Assembly: GCF_963678635.1 (NCBI RefSeq)
Contig: NC_087070.1
Span: forward strand, 54,662,617-54,726,616
Reading direction: 5' to 3'
DNA length: 64,000 nt
Origin: Symsagittifera roscoffensis
Lineage: Eukaryota; Xenacoelomorpha; Acoela; Convolutidae
In this document: positions 59,736 to 64,000 of the stretch, one piece after another
Position numbering within the stretch: the stretch's first letter is position 1
Layout of the letters: every line of letters begins with the position of its first letter
The notes under the pieces: model-generated
Told to the model about the DNA's origin: nothing
Databases searched by the model: none
What the model saw: only the letters and a program-made list of their open reading frames with translations
Program-made: the position numbers and the translations under genes

Positions 59736-60962
59736 TCAATGATAGGCCTCACTGTCTTTCAAATTCTTTTCGTTCTCCAGAGCCTCTCGCCAACCTCCAA
59801 TCTTTTGCTCAGACTGCAACGCTCCAGGGATCACTTTCACACTAAGGGACGTCACTAGCCTATGGGCACGCTCCAGGCGTTCCAGTGATTTTATAGAGCT
59901 CGTCATACTGCAAAATCCCAAGGCAGTGATCAAGTTCACTTCCGTTACTCCGTGACAGTCTGCAATCAACTCCATTTCACTTTCGTCCGACATGATTAAC
60001 CTCCCATACAATTGAGCTAGTTGGCGATGCTGCTCACTCAGCGTATTCAAACAATGCCCCAAATCACACACGTTTCCGTCCATTCCACTACTGTGGGCTA
60101 GACAGGTGCCCTGTCTCAACCATTCACCGGAGGGGTTTCCCTCGCCTGGCTCCGTGGATGGTCCGCTCTTCTGCTTCGTTTTTTTCAGGGCCAGCAGATG
60201 GTTTATCATAGCCAAATCGTGTAGACTCGCGTCATCATCTAAATCCAATGTGACATCTGCCGTCATATCCCAAATTATACCGGCGTTTGGATGTGGACAC
60301 CAGGAAGGTTTCATGATCTCCCACATGGTTACTAAACTGGTCTTCAAGGGACCGTCCCAAGAACCACAATCAAAGCTCACTTGCCCCATTAGCCCGGAAA
60401 CCGAGGGTTCGACCACTCGTTCCTCCAAAATAATTCCCAGCTTGGGTTGTTCCACCATCAACATGCAAGTTTCCTTGACTCGCTCGAACCAGAAATCAAG
60501 TAACACAACTTGCTTATAGTCAAAGTATGCTTCCCTGGCTTCCTCGTCCACGAAGGGATTGTACGCCATCCCTGGGTTGCCTGACACATATTGGAATGAC
60601 TTCAACCTCCCCAATGTTGCATAGTCCCTCTGTCCCCTGACTGCTTCAGTTGACTCCCGGCTCACTTTCAACTCCTTGTTGGAGTATCTTCTCACTTCTT
60701 CCAACCTGCGATAGCTTTCCATGTCGTTCGACTCCTTATTTGGTATGGACAGCGGCATGTCCTGATATAGCTCCAGCAGTACCCTCAGAAAGTTTTGTTC
60801 ACGATCAACTAACCCTTGCCGAATGGTTTTCATGCATTCTTCCAATGCAGGAGTGGGGATACGATCAACCACGAACCTCACAAAGCAAAGGGCATCTTTA
60901 CGCTTAGCCCAGGCTATCGCCATATCGTCTCTAGAAATCAACACTCGCAGGGCTTCCATCAA
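59736..60962 (-). pseudogene. Element C ORF2, block with conserved Cys motif
   Basis: 408 residues aligned with the N-terminal part of A's 12915-15335 piece. It has C-x11-C-x4-C (CLAHSSGMDGNVC then LGHC), MMEALRVLISRDD and WCPHPNAG. A TAG at 60977-60975 precedes it; A has CGA there. Confidence 0.78.
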
Positions 60963-61213
60963 TTCCAGTTCCTGTTCCTATAATTTCGAGTCGTTGTTGG
61001 CCTCATATTCCGACTTCTTGATTCCCATCAATCACCAGGCCAGTCGTACCTGCATGTCATTTCTTGCACACAGATAGGCCAGGTATGCTGCCACTGTCGC
61101 AGGTGCATGCATCGTATCGTCGAAGTATCTTTGGATACTTCGACCGCCCTCCAAGAGACTTCTAACAGTTTCTACAGCCCGATTTCATTTGCCTCCGAGG
61201 ACACCACCATGCC
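60963..61213 (-). pseudogene. Element C ORF2, heavily broken segment
   Basis: Homologous to the end of A's 15336-16934 piece (SSEANEIGL, YFDETMNAPA, RLAWCLMGIKK) but with stops replacing Glu and Cys codons and a frameshift near 61150. Confidence 0.7.
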
Positions 61214-62517
61214 CTATTCTTTCCGACTCAAATTAGAGGTCTCAATCAGCTCCCTCAAATACTCTTGCCTGGCTCGCTTCTCGTCCCAGGCCATCAAGTG
61301 CCCTCTCGCGGAATTCCTTGCCTTAAGCATCTCTACGTAACCCCCTGCTGGATCTCCCATGTGGACTGAGTCTGGCACTGTGATCCGACTATACTCGACT
61401 ATGCCGAATTTTCCCTCCAGCTTTATCCGGGCCATGTTGGTTCGCGAAGGCTTGTAATCATCAACTCCTCCAGATCCACACTGACTGATGACTTCCATTT
61501 CGAGCTTCGTGTCCGCCAAAGTCCGTGCGCTTTTCTTCGATCTTGTGGCCGTTGTGGTCAAACCTGCCAATAGCATGGGGGGTATCAGGTTCTCTTTTTC
61601 TCCCCCGGCCAGCGTCGCACCATCTCCTTGTCCACTCTCACTTGGACGAGCTAATCTTGCCAACGAGGTCACCACTGCACTGGCTTTCGACTTCACCATT
61701 TTCTGATTTACAGTTTTGCTTCCTGTCTTCCCTTTCAAACTCTTCAGCCCTGTCTTGGCTCGCCTGACGGGTAATTTTCTCGTAATCTGTTGATCATTGG
61801 CACTGTCCTCTGTAACTGACTCGGTCAGAACATCAGACTCTACGGAGCTCATAAGTTTCTCCAGAACCTCGCGCATTATGGGTTGGTTTAACCCCACCTT
61901 CATTACGGACTGTGTCCTGTACCTGCGTATCACGTCCCATGTCCTTTCCATGAAGGTCACTCGGTTCGAGGTCACTCCTGCCTTGCGTTCAAGCTCACTC
62001 TGGTATCTCTCCGACTCCTCTTCAGGCAACGCGCTCAGGAAGGATACCCTCATGGTCTCGTCAATTCTTCTCCCCTTGGTGATTCATTGAGCAGTTTCTG
62101 TATGTCCCTACTCCGGTAGTCCATTGCCAGGCCTATTGGATCCACTGGGGATAAGCTGGCCGGAGCCTCCCTCGCAGAAGACATGAAAGACAATGGTGTC
62201 ATCAGCAATAGATTTCCATCGACTTCCCCATCGTCGTCTTCACTGAGCTGGTACTCCAGCAAGTCTCTCCCCAACGCTCCTAGGTCCAATCCATTCGACT
62301 TGTCTCCCTTTCCCTCCATGTGATCGTCGTCCTGATCCATCTGCTCATCATCGTTTGTGTCTGGTCTCGGGCCAGGTCCCATGGGACCTTGCCGCATGTC
62401 CATGCCCGAGTCCAGCCGCGCCGCTACGGTCAGATCCCCTGCGCGATAGAATAACTCATCAATCACCAGGAATTCTACCGATTCGTCGCCATATGGCGCC
62501 AGCTCGTCAACCGTCAT
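61214..62517 (-). pseudogene. Element C ORF2, acidic linker part
   Basis: Two frames, 62517-62050 and 62053-61214, which together match A's 527-residue linker piece. The shift lies at about 62075, within a purine run. It keeps the acidic stretch (EQMDQDDDHMEG) and basic RRAKTGLKSLKGK. A TAG replaces Tyr at 61214-61216, and a TAA (62520-62518) precedes. Confidence 0.78.
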
Positions 62518-64000
62518 TTACGTGCCTCCTCTGCACTCCTTTGCCACTCCCAATAGTATCACCTTCACTTCTCCTGGCCATTTCATTCGTGACCAATCAT
62601 CAGCAGGTGTATACACGTCATTCCACACGTCAACGGAAACCCCTGGCCTCCTGGAAGGTGGTGCCTTGATCTTCTTCCAGCTCCATGCATCAGGAAATGT
62701 GAAGTCGAACGTAAGCATGGCGGCAACGTTCCAACTGATGAAGCGCGGCTCCATCCTTCACTCCATTTCCGCATTTCCTCTTCCACATCACGAGCCACTC
62801 CGATGCGAGGGGCAATGACAGGAGACGTGACTCCCAACAACATCCTCCTTATCGGTGGATATCGTGCGCATTGGTCCGCCAGCGGCCTGGACCCGGAAAA
62901 CCACACTTGCTGATTCTCTTTGACGTGTGCATATGCTTCCCGCCAAAGTGGGACCCGCATTGCCTCTCCTGAATCCTTCACCGCTGGTCGCAGATTCCAA
63001 AGCTTCCGATTAAACTGGACATGGGAAAGGTCCTCGCCGCCCATTCTGCATTTGAAAATGTTGTTGAAGTCCATCAACATCCACCCCCGCTCCGCTATTC
63101 TTCCGAATAAACTGTCTTCGCTGGCTAATCCTCTCAACTCTTTCTGTTCCACCCAATTCAGCACGAAACAATCCACAACGGAGACTAAATTGTCGTACAA
63201 CACCGAATTCCTGTATGCCTTCACTTGCACGTCTGGAAACACGTATGATATCACAGGCCCGTAGACCACCGTGACGAACTCCCTTAGTCCATGGACCAGA
63301 GCCAGCGGATCGATCCACATCATTACAGCCAGATCTGTCAGTAAGGGCATGCCACAATACTGTTTGCATTCAGTCGCCCCAGTTGCCAACTTGCCCTCTC
63401 CTGTGATACTCCTATTCTGTTGCAGGAGGTACTGGAGCAAGAGTATCCAATCCTTCATCTTCCTGTATGAGGCGGTTTCCAACTGCGCGTTGAATTCTCG
63501 ATTCGCTACCTGCAGTTGTTCGGGTTAGCGTAAAAGCACGAACAAATCGCCCAATCGACAATATGTCATGGCGATCAGAGTAAGGAGTCCATCCAATCTC
63601 AGGTACGCCAACGCTTGGGTGAAGAGATTCGCAGAACCCTTCACAAAGTTCTCGTGACCAAACGTCACGTACAGTGCCAGTACCAGACCAATCGACAGTT
63701 TCCGGATGTCCTTGACGAAGTTTGCGATCAGATTCCGGGAGGCCCTCGGGTAACACGTTGACAAGGAAGATGGCGTCCATCCCACTCCCATTTCAAGAAG
63801 ATAGCGTCTGATCTCTCATATTGTGCCCTTGTGGCCAAAATGTCAGCTTGGAATCCATCTAGCGACATCGTGTTTACGTCTTGCATCAGTTGTAACATCA
63901 CGCCTCCAGCTAATTCCCTCTCGTTGAACAAGTTTTTTTTCAGATAAGTGTGTATCTCCTTGATTACTGCCGATGCATGCTCGAACGCGTCTTCTCCCAT
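62518..64000 (-). pseudogene. Element C ORF2, middle region (continues off the window)
   Basis: Matches A from GEDAFEHAPAII to the end of the 1,053-residue piece. Breaks: frameshift near 63790 (after YERSDAI), TAA for Tyr at 63527-63525, and a one-base loss near 62757 (before MEPRFISWNVAA). At 62580 it retains TGG where A has its stop at 16935, which proves that A's stop is derived. Confidence 0.8.

Larger units (their letters stand above)
56364..64000 (-). mobile_element. Element C, A-type, decayed and cut by the window edge
   Basis: Only the last two thirds of ORF2 and the 3' LTR are inside the window. Protein similarity to A is high through all blocks, so C belongs to A's subfamily although B lies between them. 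It has many stops and frameshifts and is the oldest-looking of the three. Confidence 0.8.

Overview
The window is invertebrate nuclear DNA. It holds multi-exon gene pieces with short introns (71, 91 and 919 bp) and GT-AG borders, AT-rich non-coding DNA, GATA microsatellites, tRNA-derived SINE-like units and very large LTR retroelements. No bacterial features are present. I could not place the species; the pol and gag sequences resemble Ty3-type elements of marine and other invertebrates, but that impression is unverified.

Left part (1-12877). An approximately 8,015-bp direct repeat: 1-4893 recurs at 8017-12907 with only about 20 differences seen by eye. Each copy carries the first four exons of a Lunapark (ER three-way-junction protein) gene on the minus strand (239-1760 and 8254-9775). 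About 356 bp upstream of each ATG sits a tandem stack of LTR pieces, each starting TGTAACATTCG. Copy 1 ends in a polypurine tract and long (GATA)n arrays (4889-5571), followed by a spacer with two tRNA-like units (5572-8016). Copy 2 runs straight into element A.

Right part (11292-64000). Three related giant Ty3/gypsy-type elements lie head to tail on the minus strand: A (11292-35704), B (34363-58549) and C (from 56364, running off the right edge). Neighbours share single LTRs. A and B each show: LTR, a primer-binding site that fits tRNA-Asn, a 2.4-3.1 kb repeat-rich leader, ORF1 (about 3,000-3,160 codons: gag, protease, RT, RNase H, integrase, then a macro domain of the OARD1/TARG1 type), a 0.3-0.5 kb intergenic segment, ORF2 (about 2,850-2,960 codons: coiled coil, SGNH esterase, a second degenerate SGNH-like region, then some 2,000 residues I cannot assign), a polypurine tract and an LTR. 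The internal region is about 21 kb.

Each element is broken by a few point lesions. A has four in-frame stops and one frameshift. B has two stops and three frameshifts. C has many. Because the lesions sit at different places, comparing the copies shows that the many separate open frames derive from just two polyproteins. The most notable content is ORF2 and the macro domain fused behind integrase, neither of which belongs to the usual Ty3 gene set. A stem-loop with compensating base changes, preceded by CTCCCCGGACA, recurs in the LTRs and inside ORF1.
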